Source: Mercurialis annua (lineage: Eukaryota; Streptophyta; Magnoliopsida; Malpighiales; Euphorbiaceae). From it: DNA of 64,000 nt. The DNA is taken from contig NC_065575.1 of assembly GCF_937616625.2 (NCBI RefSeq), positions 8,687,501 to 8,751,500 of the forward strand, given 5' to 3'. Positions 35,527 to 46,762 of this stretch are shown in pieces; the first letter of the stretch is position 1; each line of letters begins with the position of its first letter. The translations under genes were made by a program, and so were the position numbers. The notes beneath the pieces are model-generated. The model was not told the DNA's origin. It saw only the letters and a program-made list of their open reading frames with translations, and did no database searches.

Positions 35527-36912
35527 GGCAAAACCCATGTGGAAACTCTTGTACTATACCACTTTTGTTTGAGAAGCCCCTATCCCAAAATTTGTCACGT
35601 CTGGATCCATGTACTTGTCATAATCCTTATTTTAAGGCCCTTTTATCGACAAAATTTGACAAGTGTATTAAACTCTCCCTTTCCGTTAATTAACGGCGTT
35701 AAGTTACTGTTTTAATAATCCACGTCATTAAAATAATCCTTTTTCTTATTTGACATGTTAAATAAGTGGACCCATTTACTTTTGATTCCAAACCATCTTC
35801 TTCTTTGACAACAACTATAGTACCATCGATTGGTAAAACGTAAAACTAATGAAATTTCTTACAGTACCATCACTTCGCCAAAACCTCCACTTCCAAAAAT
35901 TTCATCTTCACAAAAAGCTTGAAACAAAAACAAACTAAAACCATAACCATAATCTTAATCTCTTAACAACAAAACAACTGTCACCGTCGGCCATAGTCAT
36001 CATCTCGGTCGCTGTCGTCGTTACTGCCGAGTCTTAAATCGCAACTTAAGGAGGAGCTTTTACAGAGATAAAACAAACAGTAGAAAAAGAAGCGAAAATG
36101 GAAAACTTACAAATCTGATTGGAACGCGTTCTTTCTTTTTCTCGCCGGAGGTTGAATCGTCATTTGTAACTTTGTTTACTTGGAGGGAGTTTGTGTTCGT
36201 GTATTTAATTAGTGGTTAGGTATGGGAAGTTCTGGATCATGTGCGGTTGATTATTGTATAGGACCGATCGTGTGGGTAAAGAGAATCAACAGTTCATGGT
36301 GGCCGGGAAAAATAATTTGTCGGAGTGTAATGACTTCTCTCAGAACAGGGACTCCGGTCAACTCCTTGGTAGAGAAGATGCTAGTGTGAAGAGTTCAATC
36401 AGAGAGAACGGTGGTGTGGGTGGTGGAGATAAGCGGCGGCTGAGGATTTTTCAAGTTTGAATTTGTCGGGAGTGGATGGTGGGGTGGTGTCCAGTAGTGA
36501 GTATATAATGGATACTGGAACAATTGCAGAAACCCACCACCTTTGATCTGGGTTTTGATGTTCTTGTGGCTCCGGTGGCCGTAGGTGGTGGAGGTTTGAA
36601 TTGAGGATTTAGTAAGACTGTAAGAGAGTAATGAAAGAAGAAGATGCCTACCCATCTTGTAAAATTGTCATGTCATTATTTCTATGAAAAAATTAATTAC
36701 CATGTCACTATTTATTAAAAAAATTACTTTGTCATTTTTATTTTTTTCATTCTCACTAACAGAGAGTGTGACACACTTGCCAAATTCCGTCCACTAAAGG
36801 GCTTTAAAATAATAATTATGACAAGTATAAGGATCAAGACGTGACAAACTTTGCAATAAGGACCTTTCGAACAAAAATGGTATAATACAAGGGCTTCCGC
36901 ATGGGTTTTGCC
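35527..36912. mobile_element. Second Mutator-like element nested in the first (MULE B)
   Basis: Inverted ends start GGCAAAACCCATGTGGAA and, reversed, GGCAAAACCCATGCGGAA, and extend about 200 bp (CTTGTACTATACCA, TTTGTCACGTCTGGATCC). The 9-bp target-site duplication GATTTTAAA is perfect (35518-35526, 36913-36921). The interior (about 35970-36660) is much less AT-rich than the arms and holds a 68-codon plus-strand frame (36254-36460). It may be captured host DNA, although I cannot identify the source. Confidence 0.9.
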
Positions 36913-37355
36913 GATTTTAAATGAAAAGGATGACTAGGCGCATGATATACCATAGATGGGAGTGAGGTGGAGGAGAGAGGGGGGGTTTAAGAATTCAGGT
37001 GTCCACCTAAGCAAAAATAAGTCGGAATCTAGTGAGTGACTTTCCTGTGTTATAAAAAACAAAGTTCGGTTATCATTTTGTAGCGTTTTTAAGTTTAGTG
37101 ATCATTTTGTTACAAAATGAAAGTTGAGTGACCTACATAATCAAATATCCTACAATATTATATACTTAATTATATTAGAAAAGATTTCAAAGTGTTTGAT
37201 CATGACTAAAAATTATATATGAATTGGTTACAATATATATCAATTATGTATTTGAGATCTATTTCAAATGCAGTGAGATATTGTTATCGAGTCTGACATG
37301 TCTAACCAATGACGCGTCTGTACGTGGCAATTTTGGTTGGAAGGGTATAAAATAT

Positions 37356-38108
37356 AGGGGTAAATGAACCGAGCCGTTCGCGAGCAGCTCGGTGTTCGAC
37401 TCGATAAGAGCTCGATTCATGTTCGTTCGTATTCTAAACGAACCAAACTCGAACTTAATTTTATGATCGTTTAGATAAATGAGCCGAACATGAACATAGT
37501 GGTGGTCGGCTCGTTTATGTTCGCGAACAGCTCGAATAAGGGTTCATGAACAAGTTCGTGAATGAGCTCGATTAAAAGTTCGTAAACAAGTTCGTGAACG
37601 AGCTCGTATCTAGTTCATGAACAAGCTCGTTTAGAAACTCGAGTAGGTGTTCGCGAACTAATTCATATTTAGATTAATTTGTATAATTATGTTTCTAATT
37701 TATTCAACTCATATCGTGAACGAGTTCGATTAGATAGTTTTTAATTTATTCAGCTCATATTCGTGTTTGTTCGTCTAAAAGTTCGTATTCGTTCATTTAT
37801 CCACTAAACGAGCGGGCTCACGAACGAGCTCGTTTAGTACTTATCGAGTTCGTTCGCGAGCTTGTTTGGGAACGAGCTCGTTTAGTACTTATCGAGCTCG
37901 TTCGCGAACTTGTTTGTTTAGCGGCTAAACGAACGAACACGAGCTGAACACGAACCAAACATGAACATTATAAAAATTAAACGAGCCGAACATGAACACT
38001 CTGTTCAAAGCTCGACTGAACATGAATCGAACATGAACACCTTGTTTGCTAAACGAGCCGAACATGATCACTCCAAAATTCGGCTCGGCTCGGTTCATTT
38101 ACACCCCT
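37356..38108. mobile_element. hAT-like MITE with CGAACGAGCTCG arms
   Basis: The ends are AGGGGTAAATGAACCGAGCC and, reversed, AGGGGTGTAAATGAACCGAG. The body is built from repeated GTTCGCGAAC, GAGCTCGTTTAG and GAACATGAAC motifs. The flanking repeat is imperfect (ATAAAAT on both sides), so the duplication is uncertain. Confidence 0.75.
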
Positions 38109-38148
38109 AATAAAATTTAAAATGAGAAAGTAGTGAGTGATAAGAATT

Positions 38149-38784
38149 AGGGGTGGGTAAAAAAATGGGTCAAACCGATTAATCAAACCAAAACTGTAAA
38201 ATTAAACCGGAAAATATGGTTAATCGGTTGAAGAGTTTAGGTTTAGCTTTCGATTTTTAATTTTTATGGTTAATGGTTTAAGTTAGGATTCATAATTTTA
38301 AAAACCGCGGTTAATCAGTTGACTAGTTTAATAAATTATATATATATATATAGACATACATACGTTTTTAATGATTCAACTAAAATACACATAAAAAATT
38401 TAAACACAAATATATTTAAAAAATATTTTATTTAGGAATATATTTAATTATAATATTAAAGAATTCTATTTTTCTTAATAAAATATTTACTTAATTAATG
38501 TAGGAATATATAAAATTTATATTTTAATAATTAAATAGAATGAAAATTAAAATTTAATTATTAGACTATATTTAAAATTTTATCAAAAACTTTTATATCT
38601 TTTTGTATCTAAGTTTTTTAATGGTTACATGGTTAAAAACCGCAAATCGAAAAATCAAACCGTTTTAAATGGTTAACCGTTTAAAATTTTAGGTTTAGAT
38701 TTTTAATTTTAAAGACTGTACCACTATGGACCGATTTACAAATTATATTCATGGACATGTTAACCGGTCCATGCCCATCCCTAA
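38149..38784. mobile_element. hAT-like MITE with AACCGGTT arms
   Basis: The left end is AGGGGTGGGTAAAAA and the right end, reversed, is TAGGGATGGGCATGGACCGG. Flanking ATAAGAATT (38140-38148 and 38785-38793) is perfect over 9 bp. Subterminal GGTTAATCGGTT motifs recur. Only 40 bp separate it from the preceding element. Confidence 0.75.
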
Positions 38785-38899
38785 TAAGAATTCAAAACTT
38801 ATGTAATTTTTTTAAAAGATTACCTTATTTTAAATTTTGTGTAAATTTCTCAAATAAATAAGCCACCTCATCAGTCATCACCGGGCACTGGATATGGGT

Positions 38900-39794
38900 G
38901 ATTGGGCTGGGCTGGAATTAAAGGTCCAGTCATACACGTGCAATATCAAATGAAATAATAAAAAAAAGTTTCCAAAACGGCGGCGTCGTTTGTTGACTTT
39001 TGTTTTTAGTTTATGAGCTACGATTTCACTGGCCTGAGAATCAACCGAATTATCAGCCATTTCAAAAAAAAAAAACTGCATTATTAGCAAAATACAACAA
39101 TCAATTCAAGTTCTTGAGCTGAAAGATTCACTGTTTGAATTGCATTAAGGTAAATCTAAGTGCATAAATCCAAAGTTTAACTTGCTTTTCATATATGAGT
39201 TTGCAACTCTTTACTGTATTTCAGTTAAGTAATTTTGTTTTGATTGAGCTGTAATCAGTGGGGTTTTAAGGATATGTGTGCTGCTTACTTGGAGTTGGTG
39301 ATGAAATTAATAATTAAGTAATGGGTTGTGAAAAGGGACTGAGAATTTTGAAATTGGATCCAAGAAATAGATTTACATTTGGGGTTAATTTTGGGTTCAG
39401 TTTAGTTTACAATTGATAATACTATATGTGGCTTTTCGAGATATGTGCTTAGAACTGTAATTAGTTAAGGCATTAGGTAGAATGGGCACTTCATTCCATC
39501 TATGTATCCCGTTTCGGACATGAAATTTCATTTCTTACATAGAAATCCTTAATGTAATGTGTCCCTATCCAAATGTCACGGATCCCTGTGCCTGTGCATT
39601 TTCTCTAATTTTGATTTATTATTTGTTGTCCTTGTATTAAATTAGCCTTTGGTGTTAAATTCATCATGCTATGAAAGAAATTTAATAACTTAGTGTGTTT
39701 TTGAAGTGAATTTTCTTTTTTTTTAGGCTAACCCATTTGGCATTCATGACAGAGTAAAACTGCTGATGAACAACAAGAAGCTCTAGTGAACTCC
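38900..39794 (+). promoter_or_regulatory. ABCI7 promoter and 5' UTR with intron
   Basis: A GC-rich core, AAAACGGCGGCGTCGTTT, sits at 38973-38991, a motif type frequent in plant promoters. A plausible 5'-UTR intron runs from AAG/GTAAAT (about 39150) to a T-rich acceptor TTTAG/GCTAAC (about 39725). A 70-codon minus-strand frame here is probably chance. Confidence 0.55.
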
Positions 39795-42700
39795 ATGTCT
39801 TCTATAATATTTTCTCCCCTGGTTCACACATCAACTACAGTAGCATCAAGAATCAAACCCAAACCAAAACAAAAATTCATAACTAGTGTTTCACTCGCTG
39901 CAGCTCCGATACAAGCCGGTTTTTCGGACCCCTTTGTTCTCCAACTTGCAGAATCCCTCGAAGATTCAGCCCCTCCTTGTTCCTCCCCGTCTCTCCAGAA
40001 GCTTAGAGATTCTTGCTCTGAGTCTCTTCTTTCCATCCCTTGGCCCTCTCGTAAAGATGAGCTCTTTCGCTTCACCGACACTTCACTCATCAAGAAATCA
40101 GAAATCCAGCCAATCTCTAAGCCACAGCTTGATCCCCTAACCAACTTTTCAGAAGATATCCAATCGCCCAATGTTGTTTTTGTTGATGGGTATATTGTAA
40201 ATTCTATGTCAAATACATCAAATTTGCCTGATGGAGTTTATGTAGGTAGCTTGTCAAGTGACTCTGAAGATAACATTGCCAAAACGTTATCCAACTCTTT
40301 TGATGAGTTCCAGTTGGGTGATTTGTTTTGGTCGATAAATGGATTAGGGGCGCCGGATGTTGCTGTGATTTATGTTCCTGAAGGGGTTAGAGTAGAAACT
40401 CCAATCCATTTGAGGTATGTTTCAGTTGTGGGAGGAGATGAGGGATCTAACCAGCTTCCAGTTTCAAATCCAAGGGTGTTAGTGGTGGTCGAGAAGAGAG
40501 GAGAGGTTGGCATAATTGAGGAGTTCGTTAGCACAGGGAGAGAAAATAAATCTTACTGGACAAATGCAGTTTTGGAAGTTATGATTCAAGAAGGAGCAAA
40601 AGTTGAGCATTCTTATATTCAAAATCAGTCCTTGAATTCTGCTCATACCAAGTGGACATCAGTTCAACAGGTGAGTTCCTTCTGTCTTGTTTTTCTTATC
40701 TTATTTTCATGCTGTTATTTTTTTAACTTGCTAAATTTTAGTTTATAAAGACCATTTGATGTTCCTTTAGAGCCAATTTGACTGCAATTCATGTGTTTAT
40801 GATTTGCCTTGCAATATTAAAATGCATGTATTTCAGTGCATCTAATGCCTTCATAAATAGCTAAGTGATATGAAAAATTAGATTACTGCGAGATACCAAT
40901 AGATTCGTAATTTGATTTAAGTATGCTCGCAAAACGTGTATGTGTGAATTGTGATAAGCATTCTACTGTATTTGTTTTGTCACTAGCTATTTAAACTATT
41001 TCTTTAAGGATGTGAGAACTTTATTGGTGCATCTTGGTCTTAGTTTTTGACATTTTGGCTGAGTGAAGTGCTGTAACTTTAATGACGGTGCTATTTAAGC
41101 ATTAGAAGCTATGTTTTTATTTTCTCTTTTGTTGTACTAATGGTAGTATGGTTGCTAGTTTTTTGGCCATTTGTTCTCTCTTTTATTCCTCTTGAGTACC
41201 CTTCTGCTCGGGTAAATTCTTCACCCCTCCCTTGCTCGGGAAACCATGTAAGTCAAAGTTATTTAGCCAAGATTCTTTCTCATTTAGATAAGAAGTTTAA
41301 ATAAATTACATGCTAATATGAACGTTATTGAGAAAATTATGCCGGTAAATCTCTTTGTTATGCTATAAAGAGATGCAGTTGATACTTGAAATGAAAATCA
41401 ATTGAAATGTTTTTGTCCGCTTGTTTCTTCACCCTGAGCTATCATTTGCATAACAATCCTCCTAAGCTACATTAATATGAGCTAGGCTACATTTATGATC
41501 AACTATGTTCGTGTCTTCGTATTAATATTAGTGCTCAACTATTGTTCTCCTAGGTAGAAGTTACGTAATTTTCCAGGAACACGTTTTTTTTTACTGATAT
41601 ATTTTATAAGGTTTATTTGCTTAAGGACCAATTAAATCTACTCCATCATGTGATCATTTTATGTAATTGAATATCCATTTGATAAATGGGTAAAGTTATA
41701 TGCTCCATGCTTATCTAAGATAGGGATGGTGTTTTGAGGTAGAAGAACATCTCATCTAAATGTTAGGGAGATCATTTAAAGCAAGGAGTGACACAAAATA
41801 TGACCAAAATTTGAACTCAACTTGCAGAAATCAGCTAGTACTTATGCACTTGCTGAAGTAAGCACTGGTGGAAAATTGAGCCGGCACAATCTCCATGTGC
41901 AGCAACTGGGTCCAGATACAGCTACAGAAGTATCAACATTTCATTTATGTGTCGGTGCTCAAACACAAGATCTACATAGCAGACTAGTATTCGATCATCC
42001 AAGGGCTTACTCTCGACAGCTTCACAAGTGCATTGTTGCCGATTCACAAGGCCAAGCTGTCTTCGATGGGAATGTAAAGGTCAACAGGTATGGTGGCTGT
42101 CTGATTCTTTATAACCTTCTTTTCTTTTGTTAAGTTCCCTTGTGTACTTGACACATCATTCTATTGCATTAGGGTAATAAGATTCTTGAACATCTGTATT
42201 AATTTGATTTTATAGATCATCGAATCCATTTTCATTTGTATGTTGGGTCAAACAGTTGGATTTAAAACCTCGAGTCGTCTTTACATTTATTAGCTTCAAA
42301 CTCATTTTGTGGCTTTTCTTTCCCCAAAGCTCATGCTATAAGCATGACAAGCTCCTTACATTTCCAATATTTAATCCAACACAGATAACTAAAATTAAAT
42401 GTAATATGAAGGAAACAGAGGACAATAATCTGTATTTATAAGGGAATAGGAATAGGGACAATCTATGATGCAATGAAACACCCCGAAACTAATACGAACT
42501 TTTTGGGGGGCCTTCTGGAAAATTAAAAAAATAAGAAACTGATTTCCCACGTTGGAAATGCATTTTATTAAAAGAAAAAAATTACTAATTTCTACTTATT
42601 TGTGTCTTATAAGCCTTCTTCTGTACCTTACCGAGAAGACAGAAGTTTATTTTCTCTAAAGAAGAAGCCTTGCTGCATTCTTCCCTTGATAAAACATGAA

Positions 42701-43504
42701 AAAAATTTCCTGTTCATGCTTCTACTTCATATCTTAGGTCTTAATTTGTTATTTTATTTTTAAATCTTAATGATTTACAAATTGTGATTGCCTGTATAAA
42801 TAATAATATGCAATCAGTGGAATTGTATCTGTAGCATGCATTCATGTTATTGTTTAAGTATACTTGTTGTAATTGTACAGTATTCATTTGCATGTAAATT
42901 TATATTTTTTGTTTGAACATCTGTATTTTTTTTTTATATTTATAAATATACTCCTATCTTTTTTATACTTACACATTTCTCCATATTTCCATTTCTTATA
43001 TTTTGGAAGAATGGCATTTTGTGGTGTGGTTTCTGTTTCAATACAACCTAGGGGACAACCATTTGATCTAGCATTATTTCATTATGGAATGCATCTATTT
43101 GTTTATAGTTAAAGTCGCTCAAAAGATGTTTATAGTCCATTCTATGTGTTGGTATCTTTCTCAGACTTGTAATTCTTTTCTCCAGATTAGCGCAGCAGAC
43201 TGATGCCGGACAATTAACAAGGTGTCTTCTGCTGGAACCACGTGCAACCGTGAATGTCAAACCCAATCTGCAAATTATAGCAGATGATGTAAAGTGCTCC
43301 CATGGAGCTGCTATAAGTGATCTAGAAGAAAGTCAGCTTTTTTACCTTCAGGCCCGTGGTATCGATTTAGAGACGGCTAGAAAAGCTCTTGTATTTTCCT
43401 TTGGAGCTGAAGTGATCGAAAAATGTCCTTACTCTTTCGTCAGAAAGCAAGCTGAGACTCTAGTCAAGGAGTCGCTGAGTTCTACCGGTAAACTATCCTT
43501 ATAG
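39795..43504 (+). CDS. ABCI7: ABCI7, plastid SufD-like Fe-S cluster assembly protein, three exons
   Basis: SufD partner of the SufBCD scaffold that builds Fe-S clusters in plastids. Exons are 39795-40670, 41828-42087 and 43186-43504, giving 484 residues; frames join at phases 0 and 2. I start at ATG 39795 (MSSIIFSP); the codon three upstream in frame is GTG. The first 45 residues are rich in Ser, Thr, Lys and Ala with few acids, as in a transit peptide. The SufB/SufD beta-helix core runs from about 230, with HSYIQNQSLNSAHTKWTSVQ, YALAEVSTGGKLSRHNLHV, DLHSRLVFDHPRAYSRQLHK, QQTDAGQLTRCLLLEPRA, CSHGAAISDLEESQLFYLQA and ARKALVFSFGAEV. Length fits the family (about 475). Splice sites are CAG/GTGAG, GCAG/AAA, CAG/GTATG and CCAG/ATT. 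Long introns of 1,157 and 1,098 bp hold no evident gene. Confidence 0.96.
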
Positions 43505-44750
43505 GTTATATTGAACCGTCAGATGGATGTTCTCGAGATACTCGTATTTGGTCGAAAGATTTTGCAAGAAAAATCTTTATTAGCCATTGAGCTGTTGTAA
43601 ATTTTGTCTCCATTAAAAGTGTACCATGCTTATGAACTCGTTGAATTTATGAACAAAACAAGAAATAAAATCAAGAAATTTCAGAATCTCTGCGTTCTGT
43701 AGTCTTGTGAGTTGGTAATAGTAACTACGAGTGACTGACAAAGCATTAATTAACAAATAATACTTCCCTACCATTATGTTATTGATTTTGATTTCTTGAC
43801 CTTCATTTAACTTTCAAGTGTTTTACATAATATTTAACAACATTTGCCGCATCTCCAATAAGAGTCATCTTTTTTTAATTAGGTGGCTCCTCATTTAAAA
43901 AAAAAACAATTTTATTAGGTGATTCCATGACGCTCTCTTTCATCAAATTAGCTGGCTATTTTTGAGTCATCTAATTACTATTCACATATTATATTATTAT
44001 AATTTGTTTTTTTATTTAATTAAACACTTTTGTAATCACATATTTGACTATAAATAGATATCATTTATTTTTAATATTATAGAACAATTTTACACATGAT
44101 AATATTTATTTGTTTTTCTACTAACATCAACATAAAAACATTATATGAATAATTTTACGAAACGATAATATAAAATATTACATTAATAATTTTATGAGAT
44201 GATAACATAAAAATATTATATAAATAATTCAACGAGACGGTAGTTTAAAAACATTACATTACATTACATAAATTAATAAAATGTTTATTTTTTGTAATTT
44301 TAATATAAATCAAATTTTAAATAATGTAAGTTTTTATATTAAAAAATATATAATAATATTTATTTTATAAAATACAATCTATACATATTAATTGGACTAA
44401 GTGTAATTGATAAAAGTATATAAAATGTTAAAGTTTAAAAATAATAAAAATGGCAAAAAATATATTTTTTTTGGTGTAAAATTAAGTGACTTCTATCGGA
44501 ATGAATTTAATGACGAATCACTTAATTAATATTTGGTGATAAAAATTAGGCGATCCTTCTATTTAAACGGGATCATGTTATAAACAAACTAATTCATTTA
44601 TGATTAAAATCTGTTTACAACAAATTAGAAATATTGTATATTTAAGAATGCATGTCCAAAGTTATGATATCTAGTTTGGTGTAATGAAGAAGTTCAAACT
44701 TCAAAGGGCTGGGCAAGTGGGCATCCATATATATATAGACTACATGATTA
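43505..44750. other. Intergenic with possible old MITE
   Basis: The ABCI7 3' flank occupies the start. GCATCTCCAATAAGAGTCAT near 43852 resembles a Tourist-type MITE end, and AATTAGGCGATCC at 44548 mirrors AATTAGGTGGCTCC at 43879, but no duplication was found. A three-unit degenerate repeat lies at 44140-44262. Confidence 0.35.
44140..44262. repeat. Degenerate tandem repeat of about 38 bp
   Basis: Units built on ATAATTTTACGAAACGATAA / ATAATTTTATGAGATGATAA / ATAATTCAACGAGACGGTAG, each followed by an AAAATATTA-like tail. Confidence 0.6.
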
Positions 44751-44753
44751 AGT

Positions 44754-44797
44754 ATCCCACATCGATTCTTTGCAAGAGAAATAGGCACATTATATTA
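44754..44797 (+). promoter_or_regulatory. Pol III-type snRNA promoter: USE plus TATA
   Basis: A perfect plant upstream sequence element ATCCCACATCG (consensus RTCCCACATCG) sits at 44754-44764 and a TATA box (TATATTA, 44791-44797) 26 bp later. In plant snRNA genes a spacing of about three helical turns gives RNA polymerase III, and about four turns gives polymerase II. The spacing here is the Pol III form. The RNA start follows about 23 bp after the TATA box. Confidence 0.92.
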
Positions 44798-44819
44798 GGG
44801 ATGTGAAAGAATAGAAACT

Positions 44820-44945
44820 GTGTTCGTAGAAAGGAGAGACGGTTGGCATCTCCCCTGACAGGGACGGGAACAGCTTTCGGGCTTTCTTGTTACACATCCG
44901 GTTAAGGCTCTCCACCATTCGTGGTGGATCTATAACCCAATTTTT
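44820..44945 (+). ncRNA. U6atac: U6atac snRNA (minor spliceosome)
   Basis: U6atac replaces U6 in the minor (U12-type) spliceosome, pairing with U4atac, with the 5' splice site of U12-type introns, and with U12 at the active site. The sequence starts GTGTTCGTAGAAAGGAGAGA and has the conserved AAGGAGAG that pairs with the U12-type 5' splice site. It continues with GGTTGGCATCTCCCCTGACA and GGGACGGGAACAG, then TTACACATCCGGTTAAGGCT (U4atac-pairing region), then a 3' hairpin CCACCATTCGTGGTGG and AACCCAA before the T-run. Order, spacing and about 125-nt length match human U6atac as I remember it. Changes from the human 5' region (GAGAGACGG for GAGAGAAGG) are few. Promoter and terminator are intact, so a functional gene is likely. 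It is free-standing, between ABCI7 and the copia element. Confidence 0.95.
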
Positions 44946-44950
44946 TTTTT
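44941..44950 (+). terminator. Pol III terminator
   Basis: Ten T residues directly after the U6atac 3' end, the normal stop signal for RNA polymerase III. Confidence 0.9.
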
Positions 44951-46762
44951 AATTTTCCCAAGCCATTTATTTTCTGGTGCAATAATTAGTTGATAAATAT
45001 GTTATTATCTTTCAGTGACTAACATTTGATATTTTAGACATATGAAATTAATTTAAAAAATAATTAACCCATTTTAAGGTCCCTCAACTTTACGGATTTT
45101 GTTTATCTGGTTTTTAAATTTTCATTTGAGCTTATATGATCTTTTAATTTTATATATTTTTGTTTATCTGGTCCCTAAATTTTACGTTTTTTATTTATTT
45201 GGAATGAAATAGAACATTATACGAACTACGTAACACAACAATTATGTTGAAGAATAATTTAAAACAAAATAGATAAAAGAGTATCTTATCTAAAATCAAA
45301 GATAATCTACCCTTTGCACATAAAGGCATTTGAAAACAATTACAAGAGCCAAAAAGAAAAAGAAAAAGAACAGATGGTATTCACCCAAAAAGTGGGATGT
45401 TATAATTGTTTCACATCAGCCACATATGCCCATGAAAACATCAAAATGTTAAGTTTTTGAGCAGAATGATCCACCTGACTAGGACTGCATTGTCCTCTAA
45501 TGCCTATGCCATCTATAGGAAGAGCAACTCACCAGACAGCTTATTCAGATTGATTGCTTAGTCACATGCATTTTAATTTTGTTTTGGAAAATTCTAAATT
45601 AGATCATTTTATACATTATTTATGAATTCAAATCAATCGCATGTTAAATAATAATAATAAAAAGTGCATAAAATTTTATATGAACAAAGTAGGAACGGAA
45701 TTTAAATAAATGATATTAGTTTTGAATATACAACGGAATGAAAAAAATGAAAATTTTGCTCAATTCTATTACCTAAAACAGTGTTATCATGCATAGTTGA
45801 CCATTTTTTTCTAAAAACATTACAGTAATATATTATATTAATTAATCCAAATCACATACGAGGTACTATGTTATATTAATTAAATTTAAATCACATATGT
45901 TAAACTCAATTTAATATAAATTGATCATTTTTTTATTTTCTGAGCTATAAGTTTTGTCCTTTTCTGTAATAGTTTCTGACTTTTACCTAGTACATTTATC
46001 ATGTCAACAAGAAAAAAAGTGGCATTTCACACTCCCATTTTCATAGATTAAAGTATTAGCGTTACCCTAATAATTTTGGTAAATCATATAACATTCGGTG
46101 TATTTTTATATAATTTCATTTAGGTCTGAAAAAGTCTCTTCAAAGACATCCGATAAAATTTAGATCTAAAAATCTGCATAAAACAGATAATTAATATTTT
46201 TTGAACCAATAGTTATGTTCTATAGAGGAAATTTTATATATCTTGAATCAATGAAATTTAGTTAATTTAGTTTTTTTTTTATTTGGTGTTTTTGAATTTT
46301 TTAAATCTTCTAATGCTCGAATGTCTTGGGACAAACTTAACTATTTCATTATATCTTTGAAATCAGAGACCTCTTTCCCATTATTTCTGTTTGCAGATAA
46401 CTGAAAATGAATGCAAAAATTTGAATGATTTGTCTGCTTTATTTAATTTATGCAAATGCCAAAATGTTTACTTAAATAGCTCTAATTTCAACAAATGCCA
46501 AACTATTCCAAACTGACTATGAAACCAAATTTATTTGATATTATACAGTTTTAATTTATATAAGTTCTTATTTGTAGGCGAATATATCATGTCCTTTATT
46601 GCATGCACCTTTCAAAGACCTAACCGGATAACCCAACTTAGATACTTAATTGAGGTAATATTTATTTGGATTACTTGCTAAAAAATCCCTGAAAATTAAG
46701 TCAAAATTACTATAAATCTTCATAAATTTTGAAAAAACTCTCCTAACATTTGATTAAATTTA
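44951..46762. other. Intergenic, no gene recognised
   Basis: AT-rich with retroelement-like phrases (CCTCAACTTTACGGATTTTGT, TTTGTTTATCTGGTCCCTAA) at 45080-45210. A more balanced patch at 45350-45560 (AACAGATGGTATTCACCC ... AGCAACTCACCAGACAGC) has no open frame and is unexplained. Confidence 0.35.

Larger units (their letters stand above)
33966..37151. mobile_element. Large Mutator-like non-autonomous element (MULE A)
   Basis: Terminal inverted repeats of about 230 bp start GGGTATTTGATTCTGTAGGT and include CACTCAACTTTCATTTTGT, AACACAGGAAAGTCACC and CCACCTAAG-type text mirrored on the right. They continue into CATGCGCTTAGTCAT / ATGACTAGGCGCATG. The flanks carry a 9-bp duplication with one mismatch, ACAACATTA (33957-33965) and ACAATATTA (37152-37160). 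It contains two later insertions (34402-34876 and 35527-36912). No transposase frame is visible. Confidence 0.85.

Noticed and set aside
36395..36655. 86-codon minus-strand frame
   Set aside because: Opposite-strand shadow inside Mutator-like element B, low-complexity Ser/Thr/Pro content.
38878..39090. 70-codon minus-strand frame as a divergent gene beside ABCI7
   Set aside because: Sits in the ABCI7 promoter, no resemblance to known proteins, no exon partners.
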